From Bacteroidia bacterium (GTDB taxonomy: Bacteria > Bacteroidota > Ignavibacteria > UBA10030): a DNA stretch of 64,000 nt. Position 1 is the stretch's first letter; each line of letters starts with the position of its first letter. The translations under genes were made by a program, and so were the position numbers. The DNA lies in contig BQML01000032.1 of assembly GCA_022180565.1 (NCBI GenBank), forward strand, positions 1 through 64,000, written 5' to 3'. This document shows positions 39,769 to 50,350 of the stretch, piece after piece. The notes beneath the pieces are model-generated. The model was not told the DNA's origin, did not search any database, and was given only the letters and a program-made list of their open reading frames with translations.

Positions 39769-41121
39769 TTAGTGGACGAGATGAAACCTTGTTTGTCTTT
39801 CCAGCACCCACCGGATATTGCCGTCAGCGTCAATGTAGGCTTCTTCCTCTTGAGCTGACCGGACTGGCTGATTATTCCATTCAGGGACCGGCGTGGTGGC
39901 CTGAAGCTCAATGGAATACCAGGTGTTCGGCAGGAGCGGAACGTCGCCTCTTCCCGGGACGCCTTGTTGTCTATCCCAAAGCCCGATGAGGGCACCTGCC
40001 CCATGGCCGTGCTCGCCGATGGGATGGGTATAGACGGTGCCGTCGATGCCTTCCTTTCGCATTTGCTCCAATGTCCGCGCCAGGATTCCATTTCCCGTGA
40101 GACCGGGTTTCATATGGCTGAGGAGGATGTCCTGAAGCCGGTTGCTGTTGGCAAGCGCCTTCTTGATCCCCGGAGGCACATCGGATTCCCCCTCCCTCAA
40201 AACATACCCCATGTGTTGAGTATCCGTGTGCAGGCGCATCAATGTGATGCCGTAGTCACAATGCAAGACGTCTCCCCGTTCGATGACCGGATTTGGATCG
40301 TCGATCCTTGGTACGCCTTGCCGTTGAAGATCAACGCTTGTCTGGAACCAAGTACCGAACCCCAGGTCATGAGCCTTCTGTCGCATCCACCATACGACGT
40401 CCTGCGTCCGGGTTTTCCCCGGAGTGATCACTTCGGCGGAAAATGCCTTTGTGATAATCGCATGCACGGCCTTCATCATGTCACGGTACACCGGAAGCAT
40501 TTCGGGCAGACGAAGGGAAATGAAGTCAAGGGCCAGGCGATCCCTCCGAACGATTTTCCGGGCGTCCTCGCCGAGCGCTTCCTGCAATTGTTCCCATTCG
40601 CCGGCAGAAAGTCCGTCGGAAAATGCGTGCGTGTGGGAGATATTCACCGCGATGTTTCTCGGACGACGCTCTTTGACGACCCTGGCAAGGAGATTCCATT
40701 GCTCTTTTCCCCACAACTCCGCGTTGTTCCCGAGCGAGGAATCCCGGTATGCCACATAGATCCCTCCCTGCGACGACCCTCCCAGCGCCAGTTTCTCCAC
40801 TCCCAGCTTCGGTCCGCGATCGTGGAACACATAGATCGTTCTGCGCCGTGCCGCAAACGTGGTCAGAGACACCAGGGAAGAGAACACAGGATCTTCGTTA
40901 TACTCCCGCATGGGAATGATCCACATTTGGACGTCATGCTCGCGCATCAACACGGGCAGGACGCTGTCGACCCGCGTCTTCAGCCATTGCTGGTGGATTC
41001 TTGCCTGTTCCCGCAGTGAGGGCACGGGGTTCACGGGATCCTGGGCATAAGCAGTGGAGAGCAGGAACAGTCCGATGGCAAGACTGCGGAGCGGGGACGG
41101 AGGCAAGGGCTTAGCGTTCAT
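39769..41121 (-). CDS. Exported M24-family metallopeptidase (Xaa-Pro peptidase-like)
   Basis: 450 residues with a signal peptide ending in STAYAQ. The N-terminal half is a creatinase-like domain (MREHDVQMWIIPMREYNEDP); the C-terminal half is the pita-bread domain. Metal ligands can be read as Asp in GDVLHCDYGI, Asp in RLHTDTQHMGY, His in THPIGEHGHGAG, Glu in WYSIELQATT and Glu in AQEEEAYID. It should remove N-terminal residues next to proline from periplasmic peptides. The 30-base gap to DUF167 puts it at the end of the cell-wall operon that begins at namZ. Confidence 0.85.
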   Translation of the reverse strand: MNAKPLPPSPLRSLAIGLFLLSTAYAQDPVNPVPSLREQARIHQQWLKTRVDSVLPVLMREHDVQMWIIPMREYNEDPVFSSLVSLTTFAARRRTIYVFHDRGPKLGVEKLALGGSSQGGIYVAYRDSSLGNNAELWGKEQWNLLARVVKERRPRNIAVNISHTHAFSDGLSAGEWEQLQEALGEDARKIVRRDRLALDFISLRLPEMLPVYRDMMKAVHAIITKAFSAEVITPGKTRTQDVVWWMRQKAHDLGFGTWFQTSVDLQRQGVPRIDDPNPVIERGDVLHCDYGITLMRLHTDTQHMGYVLREGESDVPPGIKKALANSNRLQDILLSHMKPGLTGNGILARTLEQMRKEGIDGTVYTHPIGEHGHGAGALIGLWDRQQGVPGRGDVPLLPNTWYSIELQATTPVPEWNNQPVRSAQEEEAYIDADGNIRWVLERQTRFHLVH

Positions 41122-41151
41122 GGGTTCAAGGTGTGTGGTTCACGATCTGTG

Positions 41152-41373
41152 TCAGCTTGAAATCTCTATGATCTTGCGGCGGGCGGATTTTCCCTTGAGA
41201 ATCGTGATGCTGCTTTTGGGTTTTCCGAAGAACTTCGCAAGAACTTCCATGAGCATCTTGTTTGCTTTTCCTTCGGCCGCAGGCGCCTTGACGAGCACGA
41301 GAAAGCCGCCGTCCTCACGCACGGTGACTTCGTTCCTTCGCGCGTTCGGCTTCACAACGACCGAGATCTTCAT
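41152..41373 (-). CDS. DUF167 (YggU-type) protein
   Basis: 73 residues: KISVVVKPNARRNEVTVRED near the start and VKAPAAEGKANKMLMEVLAK near 28-47, the core signature of DUF167, followed by SITILKGKSARRKIIEI. It is a small alpha/beta protein of unknown function, often an orphan at the end of envelope operons. It overlaps the RpiB-like gene by 4 bases. Confidence 0.88.
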   Translation of the reverse strand: MKISVVVKPNARRNEVTVREDGGFLVLVKAPAAEGKANKMLMEVLAKFFGKPKSSITILKGKSARRKIIEISS

Positions 41374-42047
41374 GCACCGCCCTTCGTGAATCGCTTTTCA
41401 ATGTCCGAGATCTTCTCGAGCCTTGCCTTATGCCTCCCGCCCCCGAACCACGTCTCCAGCCAGACCGTCACGATAGCCTTGGCGGCTTCAGTTCCAAGCA
41501 CTTTCCCGCCCAGAGTAAGCACGTTCGCATCGTTATGTTCCCGGCTGCTGCGCGCGGCAAGTTCACTGAACGCGGCAGCGGCTCTGATCCCCGGAACCTT
41601 GTTGCACACCATGGCCGATGCCAATCCCACGGAATCGATCATGATCCCGCGCTCTGCCTGGCCGGCCGCAACCATCGTCGCCACCGCGTAAGCGAAATCG
41701 GGGTAATCGCAGGCCTGCTCTGAATGCGTGCCCACATCGGCCACAGACCAGCCAAGATCCAGCACGTGACTCCGGAGTACGGCCTTCAGACTGAATCCGC
41801 CGTGATCCGATCCCAGAGCAATCACCTTGGGCTTTGTTGCAGAGCCCTTTGGTTCATAAACCACGACCGACTCCACAAAAGTCGATGGACCCTGTGCGGA
41901 TCCTGCCGGCACCAGAGCCACTTTAAGCCGCGCGGCGGCATCGCGAGCCGAAGGAGTTATAATCGTCATAGGATCGACGACGATGCTTCGAAGACCTTTT
42001 CCGGCCGCAGCAACGATGTCCGCTTCGGTTATGAGTTTTCGTCCCAT
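41370..42047 (-). CDS. rpiB: RpiB/LacA/LacB-family sugar-phosphate isomerase with N-terminal extension
   Basis: 225 residues. From about 75 on it is an RpiB fold: IALGSDHGGFSLKAVLRSHV, VGTHSEQACDYPDFAYAVA, NKVPGIRAAAAFSELAARSS, REHNDANVLTLGGKVLG. The active-site loop that reads CGTGIG in E. coli RpiB is DSVGLA here (GIMIDSVGLASAMVCNKV), so the catalytic cysteine is absent. The first 60 residues (GRKLITEADIVAAAGKGL, PMTIITPSARDAA) form an extension also seen at the start of EutQ-like and microcompartment-associated proteins. It may act on a different sugar phosphate. It lies in the cell-wall operon with ManC and RlpA. Confidence 0.75.
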   Translation of the reverse strand: MGRKLITEADIVAAAGKGLRSIVVDPMTIITPSARDAAARLKVALVPAGSAQGPSTFVESVVVYEPKGSATKPKVIALGSDHGGFSLKAVLRSHVLDLGWSVADVGTHSEQACDYPDFAYAVATMVAAGQAERGIMIDSVGLASAMVCNKVPGIRAAAAFSELAARSSREHNDANVLTLGGKVLGTEAAKAIVTVWLETWFGGGRHKARLEKISDIEKRFTKGGA

Positions 42048-42050
42048 GGA

Positions 42051-42548
42051 TCAGCGTCCGTCTCCCCACTCGATCACTTCAAGCCGGACATGGCCGGTGC
42101 CGGTTTGCACAAGGTCAATGACTTTGGCCGCGCCGAGAGACAAGTCGATGATCCTGCCTTCGACAAACGGCCCGCGATCGTTCACGCGCACCATCACGCT
42201 TTTTCCGTTCCCCAGATTTGTCACCCTCACTTTCGTGCCAAAAGGAAAGGTCCTATGCGCCGCCGTCAGAGCGTTCATGTCAAACGTTTCTCCGTTCGAA
42301 GTCAACTTGCCGTGAAAGGCATCGGCATAGTACGACGCCACTCCTTCCAGCGTCAGGAGAACCTTTCCGCTGGATGGCCTGACCGTAGCTGTGGTCATTG
42401 CCGTATCCCGGCCGCCGGAGCGCGCGTCATGTCGATGGTCTTCGCCCGAACCCCGGATGAACCGTGGCGAGGAACTGCAGGAGATGATGAACGCACACAG
42501 GAGAGAGATGCCCAGCCGGAGGAGGGCGACACGCCTAAAGGAAATCAT
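42051..42548 (-). CDS. rlpA: RlpA-family septal lytic transglycosylase (lipoprotein)
   Basis: 165 residues. N-terminal hydrophobic stretch with lipobox-like FIISCSSS near 20-27. The double-psi beta-barrel domain runs from about 66: [60 protein letters not shown], with the conserved Asp of VNDRGP. RlpA degrades glycan strands lacking stem peptides, or supports septation. It lacks the SPOR domain of the Pseudomonas protein. Its start overlaps the end of manC by 14 bases. Confidence 0.88.
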   Translation of the reverse strand: MISFRRVALLRLGISLLCAFIISCSSSPRFIRGSGEDHRHDARSGGRDTAMTTATVRPSSGKVLLTLEGVASYYADAFHGKLTSNGETFDMNALTAAHRTFPFGTKVRVTNLGNGKSVMVRVNDRGPFVEGRIIDLSLGAAKVIDLVQTGTGHVRLEVIEWGDGR

Positions 42549-43623
42549 TCATTTGCTTCCGGCGAAGATAATCCACAATCTCTTTCACCTCCTGCGACTG
42601 CCCTTTCCGGCACACGAGTACCGCATCCTCCGTTGATATAATGATGAGATCCTCGACCCCTACGGCCGCTACAATCCTTCCCCCTGCGTCGATGTAATTG
42701 TTCCGGGAATGACGGGCGATGGCAAGTCCCTTGATTGCATTTCCCTGGTCATCTTTGTTTGGTGAGAGCCTCACGACTTCATCCCACGACCCGACGTCGC
42801 TCCATCCAAAATTTCCTTTGACGACATACACGTTGCCCGCCTTTTCCATGACGCCGTAATCGATCGAAATCCCGCGGATCAATCCGTAGGCTTTCTCCAG
42901 AGCTTCCTCAAACCCCTCACTGCCCATGGCCTGCTTCACCTCATTGACCTGCGCGTAGAGATCCGGCAGGTGAATCTCGATCTCCTTCAAGATCGCGGAA
43001 GCTTTCCAGACAAACATACCGCTGTTCCAGAGAAAATCTCCGCTTTCGAGAAAGCGTTCTGCCGTCTCCAGGTTCGGCTTCTCGGCAAAGGTCTTCACCC
43101 GGTACACCCCTTTCCGCCTGTGCACATCATCCGTATCGTCTTCCGAATACTGGATGTATCCGTACCCTGTCTCCGGGTGCGTGGGTTGAATACCGATGGT
43201 CAGCAATCCCTCGGTTTCTTCTGCAATCTCCGCCGCGAGACGGAGGATCCGGCGGAACTCCTTTTCATTGTGGACGAGATGATCTGCCGGAAGGACCACC
43301 ATGATGCCATCGGGATCGATTCTTTGAATCCACGACGCCGCAAGACCCACACAGGCCGCTGTATTCCGTCCGACAGGCTCGGCGAGGATGTTGTTTTTCG
43401 GGATAGAGGACAGTTGCCGGATGACCGCATCCTTCTGCTGGACATTGGTGACAATGATGGTTCTTTCCGGAGGGATCAGCGGTTGGATCCGGGCTGTGGT
43501 ATTCTGGATCATGCTCCCGGAACCGAAGATTTCCAGCAGTTGTTTCGGCGTCTTTTCGCGGCTGCGCGGCCAGAACCGCGAACCTACGCCTCCAGCCATA
43601 ATGACCGCATAGAGATGGTCCAT
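42535..43623 (-). CDS. manC: Mannose-1-phosphate guanylyltransferase
   Basis: 362 residues, the short form without the phosphomannose isomerase domain. Nucleotide-binding signature [20 protein letters not shown] near 10-29, [16 protein letters not shown] near 80, PADHLV near 111, and [20 protein letters not shown] then WNSGMFVW near 175-206. It makes GDP-mannose for polysaccharide or glycan synthesis. It is in an operon with rlpA downstream and an unknown gene upstream. It may supply the exopolysaccharide locus at the start of the window. Confidence 0.92.
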   Translation of the reverse strand: MDHLYAVIMAGGVGSRFWPRSREKTPKQLLEIFGSGSMIQNTTARIQPLIPPERTIIVTNVQQKDAVIRQLSSIPKNNILAEPVGRNTAACVGLAASWIQRIDPDGIMVVLPADHLVHNEKEFRRILRLAAEIAEETEGLLTIGIQPTHPETGYGYIQYSEDDTDDVHRRKGVYRVKTFAEKPNLETAERFLESGDFLWNSGMFVWKASAILKEIEIHLPDLYAQVNEVKQAMGSEGFEEALEKAYGLIRGISIDYGVMEKAGNVYVVKGNFGWSDVGSWDEVVRLSPNKDDQGNAIKGLAIARHSRNNYIDAGGRIVAAVGVEDLIIISTEDAVLVCRKGQSQEVKEIVDYLRRKQMNDFL

Positions 43624-43635
43624 AGCTCCCCTCTG

Positions 43636-44445
43636 CTATTCAAACAGCGATTTGAACGTCCGCAGGATCTCGGTTCCTTCGGCAAGGATACCCTCCCGAG
43701 CCTCCGGTGAGGCCTGTGCCCAGGAAGAAACGGGTGAAGACACGTTGGACAGAATATTCATCACCCGTACGTCATCCATGAATCCGTTCTCCATGATGTA
43801 CTGCAGGAACTCCAGCAGGAATCCGCAGAACTCCCTGAGATCGTCCGGGGCTTCGCTTCCGTCGGCCAGAAAGGCCTTTGATTGAGCAATGACAGCTTGG
43901 AAAAGCTCGTCCCTGTCGTCAGACCCACTCTGCATCGCCTCGACAAACTTCTCCATCAGTCCGGCAAAATCGGCCTCGCTTCCCGGCCGGGCAGGAGGGA
44001 CTTCAGGAGAGGGTGCAGACTCCGGCTCTGTTTGGCTCGACGCCGGGGGTGTTTCCATTTCCAAAACAGAAGGCATTTCCGGCGTTTCCCTTTCCCGGGA
44101 CTCCCCAGCGAACGTTTCCGGGACCTCGGGCTCTGAGCCAACCGGAGGAATCTCCAGGTCTCCCACGGCGTACCGGAAATTCGACACGACAAGTTGCTGT
44201 TCGTCCATCGTGTACTCGGTTTTTGCCGGATCGTTCTCCACCTCTTCGGCTATCCACATGAGGCTCAACGCAAAGTCGCTGAATCCGGCCACTTTGTACA
44301 ATTTCCTCAATTCGCCGTCAAAATCTTCTGCCTCCGCCAGCCGCCGCGCAATCTTTCCAAAGGTGAGGCGATAGGCGTCGGACGCAATTTGTCCTTCCGC
44401 AACATTGTCCATCAGCGAATGAATATAGTGTTGTGAGCGTCTCAT
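43636..44445 (-). CDS. Hypothetical 269-aa protein, two acidic helical domains joined by a Pro/Glu-rich linker
   Basis: I do not recognise this family. Residues 1-80 are helical and begin MRRSQHYIHSLMDNVAEGQI. Residues 95-155 form a Pro/Glu/Ser-rich, likely disordered linker (PPASSQTEPESAPSPEVPPA). Residues 160-269 are again helical and acidic, with Trp and Phe (FCGFLLEFLQYIMENGFMDD). No signal peptide or membrane segment is seen. ATG at 44445 overlaps the alr stop codon (ATGA), so it is coupled to alanine racemase, and manC follows after 12 bases. The place in a cell-wall operon suggests an accessory cytoplasmic role; nothing firmer can be said. Confidence 0.75.
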   Translation of the reverse strand: MRRSQHYIHSLMDNVAEGQIASDAYRLTFGKIARRLAEAEDFDGELRKLYKVAGFSDFALSLMWIAEEVENDPAKTEYTMDEQQLVVSNFRYAVGDLEIPPVGSEPEVPETFAGESRERETPEMPSVLEMETPPASSQTEPESAPSPEVPPARPGSEADFAGLMEKFVEAMQSGSDDRDELFQAVIAQSKAFLADGSEAPDDLREFCGFLLEFLQYIMENGFMDDVRVMNILSNVSSPVSSWAQASPEAREGILAEGTEILRTFKSLFE

Positions 44446-45626
44446 GAGATATGCACCCTCGGAACTCGTGAAGAGATCGCACAGCAAATTTCATAGGGGA
44501 TGGTCCCCAGGGAATCGGCCAGGTCCCAGGCTGAGATGGCGGCATCACCCTGAGAGCCGATGATCACCGCCTCATCGCCGACTTCGATCTGTTCCTCACC
44601 AACGTCGGCCATGATCTGATCCATACAGATAGAGCCTGCAACGGGGAATTTTTTTCCCCGAATGAGGACGAAGGCTTTGCCTGTCAGCAAACGGGTATAT
44701 CCATCGGCGTAACCGATGGGGAGGGTCGCGATTTGTGTCCTTTTCGTGGCAAGAAACCTGCGGCCGTACCCCACGCTTTCCCCCGGTCCAATCCATTTCA
44801 TCAGGGCGACACGGGTCTTCACCTTCATCGCCGTTTTCAGAGGAACACTCTCAGACGTGGTTTTTGAGGGGTAGTAGCCGTACATCATGACGCCGGGCCG
44901 CACCATGGAGAAGTAGGTTTCCGGCAGGTCCAGGATTGCCGCGCTGTTTGCGCAATGGATCACTTCCGCCTCGACACCCAGCACCCTCAAGCGCTCGAGC
45001 GCCCTCTGAAATTCATCCAGCTGGTGCATGACGAATTCTCGGCGGGGTTCGTCGGCCGTGGCAAAATGCGTGAAGACTCCTTTCACCTCCACTCTCGTTG
45101 CCTTGGCCAGTTCCGCGGTCACGGCATCCACATCGGCCGGCTTCACCCCAAGCCTGTTCATTCCGGTATCGATCTTGATATGGATGGGGAGCGTTCGGCG
45201 GGCTTTCGCTCCTGCCTGCTGAAGGAGCGTAACTTCGTGACGGGAGCTCACTGTTGCCTCAAGGTTGTATTGGACGTAGAGGGGAAGCTGCTCCCGGGCG
45301 GGCAAGGTGAACACATGGATAGGTTTCCGTATGCCTACCGTTCTCAGCGCCTCTCCTTCCTCGGGGAAAGCAACGCCGAAGCAGTCTGCGAGGCCCTTCT
45401 CCACGAACGAGGAAACGCGTTCCAAGCCGTGACCATAGGCGTTGGCTTTGACGACAGCCATGATTCCGACCCCCCGACCGACCTTGGTCCGCACGCCCTG
45501 CAGATTGAACGCAATCGCCGAGAGGTCGATTTCGGCCACGGTCGGACGCGTCGGCGCGGGTGGTCTGCGATTCCCTGAGCGAGTTCGTTTCACAAAAAGG
45601 GTGCCAGAATATACAGGTTCAGTCAC
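44442..45626 (-). CDS. alr: Alanine racemase
   Basis: 394 residues. PLP lysine in AVVKANAYGHGLERV near 57-71. IKIDTGMNRLGV near 150 and HCANSAAILDLP near 223 line the active site. VGYGRRFLATKRTQIATLPI then GYADGY holds the second catalytic Tyr, and the C-terminal domain has GSICMDQIMADVG. It provides D-alanine for peptidoglycan. The start is GTG at 45626, 15 bases after the stop of namZ, which is upstream in the same operon. The N-terminus has about 25 extra basic residues. Confidence 0.92.
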   Translation of the reverse strand: MTEPVYSGTLFVKRTRSGNRRPPAPTRPTVAEIDLSAIAFNLQGVRTKVGRGVGIMAVVKANAYGHGLERVSSFVEKGLADCFGVAFPEEGEALRTVGIRKPIHVFTLPAREQLPLYVQYNLEATVSSRHEVTLLQQAGAKARRTLPIHIKIDTGMNRLGVKPADVDAVTAELAKATRVEVKGVFTHFATADEPRREFVMHQLDEFQRALERLRVLGVEAEVIHCANSAAILDLPETYFSMVRPGVMMYGYYPSKTTSESVPLKTAMKVKTRVALMKWIGPGESVGYGRRFLATKRTQIATLPIGYADGYTRLLTGKAFVLIRGKKFPVAGSICMDQIMADVGEEQIEVGDEAVIIGSQGDAAISAWDLADSLGTIPYEICCAISSRVPRVHIS

Positions 45627-45641
45627 AGAATGTCAATGAAA

Positions 45642-46841
45642 TCAGGAGTAGAGGAGACACTCCTTTCGCTGGCGCAGAAAGGCTCTCCGTCCTTCCTCCC
45701 ACTCCGACTCAAGATCGGGCAGAGTCTTCCTGGTCAATGTCTTGTGCGCGATTGTTTCCAAACGTCGCGCAAGCGCAGCGCTTCCGAGGAGCAGTTGAAT
45801 CGGCGGACGAATAGTTTCGTACTCGTAGGGCGGGTCCTTGTAGCGAAACGCGTCGGGCGTCACATGCATGGTGGCCAGAAGAACGCCGAGCCCCAGTTGA
45901 TAAGCGCATATGCGGGAAGGGTGAAGAACGATCCACTGTATTCCGCGGCATGTTTGCCCGGCAAACTTGTGAAACGTCGGCTCAAAGAGCGCGGGGCGTA
46001 TGGCAAGGCCTGATAGGTTGCACAATTCGCGAAGAGTGTTGAGCCACTCTTTCACATCGTGAATGTATGGGGCGCCGATGGTCAGAAACGGCATGGTTGT
46101 TCCGCGGCCTTCACTGAGGTTTGTACCTTCAAGCAGAACCATTCCCGGATAGACCTCGGCCGTCTCCGGCGTCGGCATGTTCGGCGACGTCATAATCCAA
46201 GCCCGTCCCGTGTCATGCCAATGCATTGAGCGCTTCCATCCCCTCATGCGCACGACTTCCAGTTCGACCGGCATGGATTCCTGCCCGTTGATCCACAGGG
46301 CGAGTTCGCCGATGGTCATGCCATGCCGCATCGGAAGCGGATATTCGCCCACGAAGCTTCTGGAATCTGCCTCCAGCACGTTGCCCTCGACCCTTGTTCC
46401 CCCGATCGGATTCGGGCGGTCCAACACCACCACTTTTTTGCCCAAGCGAGCGCATCTCCGCATGATTCCGGCCATCGTATAAACAAACGTGTAGACACGC
46501 GTCCCGACGTCCTGAATATCCACGATGACGGTATCCAGCCCTTCCAGCATGTCGTCCCTCGGCTCCCGCACGTCGCTGTAGAGACTGAAATACGGAAGAC
46601 CGGACAGCACATCGCGGCCATGACCGCTTTCTACCATGTTGTCCTGCTTGTCGGCAAACAGGCCATGCTGAGGGGAGAAGAGGACGGCGAGCCGGCCGCG
46701 GAGCGCCTTTTTCAAAACAAGTTGTGAGGGCGTGATGGTACGGTCGACGCTTGCCTGATTGACGAGGAGACCGCACCGCCCCCAGGCACGTGTGCGGGCG
46801 GGATTGTGCGCAATCACTTCCAATCCAAGGGCGACGGCCAT
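45642..46841 (-). CDS. namZ: NamZ-type exo-beta-N-acetylmuramidase (DUF1343)
   Basis: 399 residues from ATG at 46841. DUF1343 signatures: GRCGLLVNQASVDR near 20, LFSPQHGLFADKQDNMVES near 54, VDIQDVGTRVYTFVYTMAGI near 100, LDRPNPIGGTRVEGN near 137, and SEGRGTTMPFLTIGAPYI near 250. NamZ removes terminal MurNAc from cell-wall fragments. The DUF1343 enzymes I know are often exported; no signal peptide is seen here, so this one may work on recycled fragments in the cytoplasm. The frame extends to GTG 46889, but that part would read through a strong terminator-like hairpin (46847-46885), so the inner ATG is preferred. First gene of the operon with alr, manC, rlpA and others. Confidence 0.85.
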   Translation of the reverse strand: MAVALGLEVIAHNPARTRAWGRCGLLVNQASVDRTITPSQLVLKKALRGRLAVLFSPQHGLFADKQDNMVESGHGRDVLSGLPYFSLYSDVREPRDDMLEGLDTVIVDIQDVGTRVYTFVYTMAGIMRRCARLGKKVVVLDRPNPIGGTRVEGNVLEADSRSFVGEYPLPMRHGMTIGELALWINGQESMPVELEVVRMRGWKRSMHWHDTGRAWIMTSPNMPTPETAEVYPGMVLLEGTNLSEGRGTTMPFLTIGAPYIHDVKEWLNTLRELCNLSGLAIRPALFEPTFHKFAGQTCRGIQWIVLHPSRICAYQLGLGVLLATMHVTPDAFRYKDPPYEYETIRPPIQLLLGSAALARRLETIAHKTLTRKTLPDLESEWEEGRRAFLRQRKECLLYS

Positions 46842-46846
46842 GGCTT

Positions 46847-46885
46847 CAAAAAAAGAAACCCGTCGCAGACGATCTTCGACGGGTC
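46847..46885 (-). terminator. Rho-independent terminator after atpC
   Basis: On the minus strand ACCCGTCG, an 11-base loop, CGACGGGT, then TTCTTTTTTT. It follows the atpC stop (46911) by about 26 bases and ends 6 bases before the namZ ATG, an unusually tight placement. Confidence 0.8.
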
Positions 46886-46910
46886 GCACAGTGAGATGGG
46901 ATTTCCTGCA

Positions 46911-47321
46911 TCAGTGGTTCCGGGCAATTTTCAGTCTGTTCAACGCACGCTGTAACGCCGCCTTCGCGCGATTCAGATCCAGCTCCGCGGCTTTCGATTC
47001 AAGGCGCTTTCGCGCCCGATCCCGAGCCGCCTCAGCACGCTTGACATCGATCTGATCCGCCCGCTCCGCCGTTTCTGCGAGCATGACGACCTTGTTTTCC
47101 CGTACTTCCACAAATCCGCCGCTCGTCGCAAACCGCGTTTCTCCACCGTCCCCGGCGATAACCTTAACTTCACCGACACCGACGGAAGAAAGAAACGGCG
47201 CATGACTGTGGAGAACCTGAAAGCCGCCAAGGATGCCCGGGGCCGTAAAGCTCGAAACCTCGGCGCTGAGAACAACCTTCTTCGGTGTAACAATCTCCAG
47301 ATGAAACGACTTCTCCGTCAT
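46911..47321 (-). CDS. atpC: ATP synthase F1 subunit epsilon
   Basis: 136 residues. N-terminal beta-sandwich: FHLEIVTPKKVVLSAEVSSF, GGFQVLHSHAPFLSSVGVGE and FATSGGFVEVRENKVVMLAE. The C-terminal half has helices rich in Arg/Ala (AEAARDRARKRLESKAAELD) as in long-form epsilon subunits that inhibit ATP hydrolysis. It sits 1 base after atpD. The remaining ATP synthase genes are not here; a detached atpDC pair is typical of the Bacteroidota/Chlorobi group. Confidence 0.93.
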   Translation of the reverse strand: MTEKSFHLEIVTPKKVVLSAEVSSFTAPGILGGFQVLHSHAPFLSSVGVGEVKVIAGDGGETRFATSGGFVEVRENKVVMLAETAERADQIDVKRAEAARDRARKRLESKAAELDLNRAKAALQRALNRLKIARNH

Positions 47322-47322
47322 A

Positions 47323-49049
<1,727 letters not shown>

Positions 49050-49142
49050 TTGGCGTCTGGTGAAACTGTCACGAAGAGATCAGCTTCGGATTATGAATTT
49101 AAGGAAAAAAGTGGGAATGAGCAAACCGGTAGAGGCTGGGGT

Positions 49143-50270
49143 CTATTCCACGGATTTGTGGAGAATGACAAACGTCGTATCGTCCCGCAGATCCTCGCCG
49201 TCGCGGAAAGCGGACAGGCGATCCACGAGCCTGGTTTTCATTTGCTCGGCACCGTTTCCTGCCGAGTCCAAAACGGATTGCATTAACCTCGCCTGGCCAA
49301 ACTCCTCATCCGCTCTGTTAACAGATTCCACCACGCCATCGGTAAAAAGGACCATCGCATCGCCCGGACGAAGCTTTGTTTGTTCCTGAACAAGGGATTT
49401 CTCAAAGATCTTGTGCCTCTCGCGTCCATTCTCACTTCCTTCAGGCGGTGCCAGACCGATAGCCGTGCCTTTGGGCTGCAGCCAGGAGCATGTCCTCTTC
49501 TTCGCGTCGTACAGCAACGCCGGCATGTGACCTGCGCGGCAATACGTGATGGTGCCGTTGGGATGCACCCGTGCGATGGTAATCGTCAGAAAGAAATTCC
49601 GGCGGAGCTGGCTATAGAGATACTCGTTCAGCCGGATCGCAAGCCCCCGGGGATCAGACACTTCCTTCGAAAGCATCTGCAGAGCCGTTTGAACTTTCAC
49701 CATGTACAGGGCAGCGGAGATACCCTTCCCCGAAACGTCGCCAATAACGACCAACGTGCTCCCATCCTTAAGGGGAAGAAGATCATAGTAGTCTCCTCCG
49801 ACGCTCGCCGCAATCTCACTATGAGCCGCGACGGAGAATCCGGCCACATCAATTTCGGTGCTTGGGAGGAGACTGAGTTGGAGTTTGCGGGCAAATTCGA
49901 GCTCGTCACGGGTCACCAGCTTGTCCGCCAACTCGAGCGCCAGGAGGAAATTCAGGATCAGAACGGCGTACAGAGCTTTCATGAGATCGTTGTCCCAGAA
50001 AGCAAGGATTACCAGGAGGATGGCGATTCCGTAGAACAGCCTGCGGGCCGGCGTAAGTTTGAGGAGGAAGGCAAGAAAGAGATACCATGCGAACTTGACG
50101 GCCTTGGTGACACGCGATTCATTGGGCTGTACAGGAACCATGTTCTTCACATAGAACGTGTACATCCCCCGCGTATCGTCGCTGACAAGCTTTTCGATTT
50201 CCGAGCTTGTCACGCCGCTCATGAACAACTTGCCGAAGTCGCGAAGCGAGTGGAGGGTTTTTTTGACCAT
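49143..50270 (-). CDS. PP2C-type (SpoIIE/RsbU) serine phosphatase with membrane anchor
   Basis: 375 residues. N-terminal cytoplasmic segment, then hydrophobic helices at about 58-115 (FAWYLFLAFLLKL, LFYGIAILLVILAFW, ALYAVLILNFLLAL). The linker ELEFARKLQLSLLPS is typical just before a PP2C SpoIIE domain. The phosphatase domain has GGDYYDLLPL and VIGDVSGKGISAALYM near 165-190, CRAGHMPALLYD near 247, and MVLFTDGVVESVN near 308, with the metal-binding aspartates in place. Such proteins dephosphorylate anti-sigma antagonists in partner-switching stress signalling. No partner genes are nearby. Confidence 0.88.
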   Translation of the reverse strand: MVKKTLHSLRDFGKLFMSGVTSSEIEKLVSDDTRGMYTFYVKNMVPVQPNESRVTKAVKFAWYLFLAFLLKLTPARRLFYGIAILLVILAFWDNDLMKALYAVLILNFLLALELADKLVTRDELEFARKLQLSLLPSTEIDVAGFSVAAHSEIAASVGGDYYDLLPLKDGSTLVVIGDVSGKGISAALYMVKVQTALQMLSKEVSDPRGLAIRLNEYLYSQLRRNFFLTITIARVHPNGTITYCRAGHMPALLYDAKKRTCSWLQPKGTAIGLAPPEGSENGRERHKIFEKSLVQEQTKLRPGDAMVLFTDGVVESVNRADEEFGQARLMQSVLDSAGNGAEQMKTRLVDRLSAFRDGEDLRDDTTFVILHKSVE

Positions 50271-50350
50271 GCAGTCAATTAAGAGTGAATCGTTCTGCTT
50301 ACGCCAATCTTACGCAGGGCAATCGTGAATGTTCCACGCGGGAGGCACAG

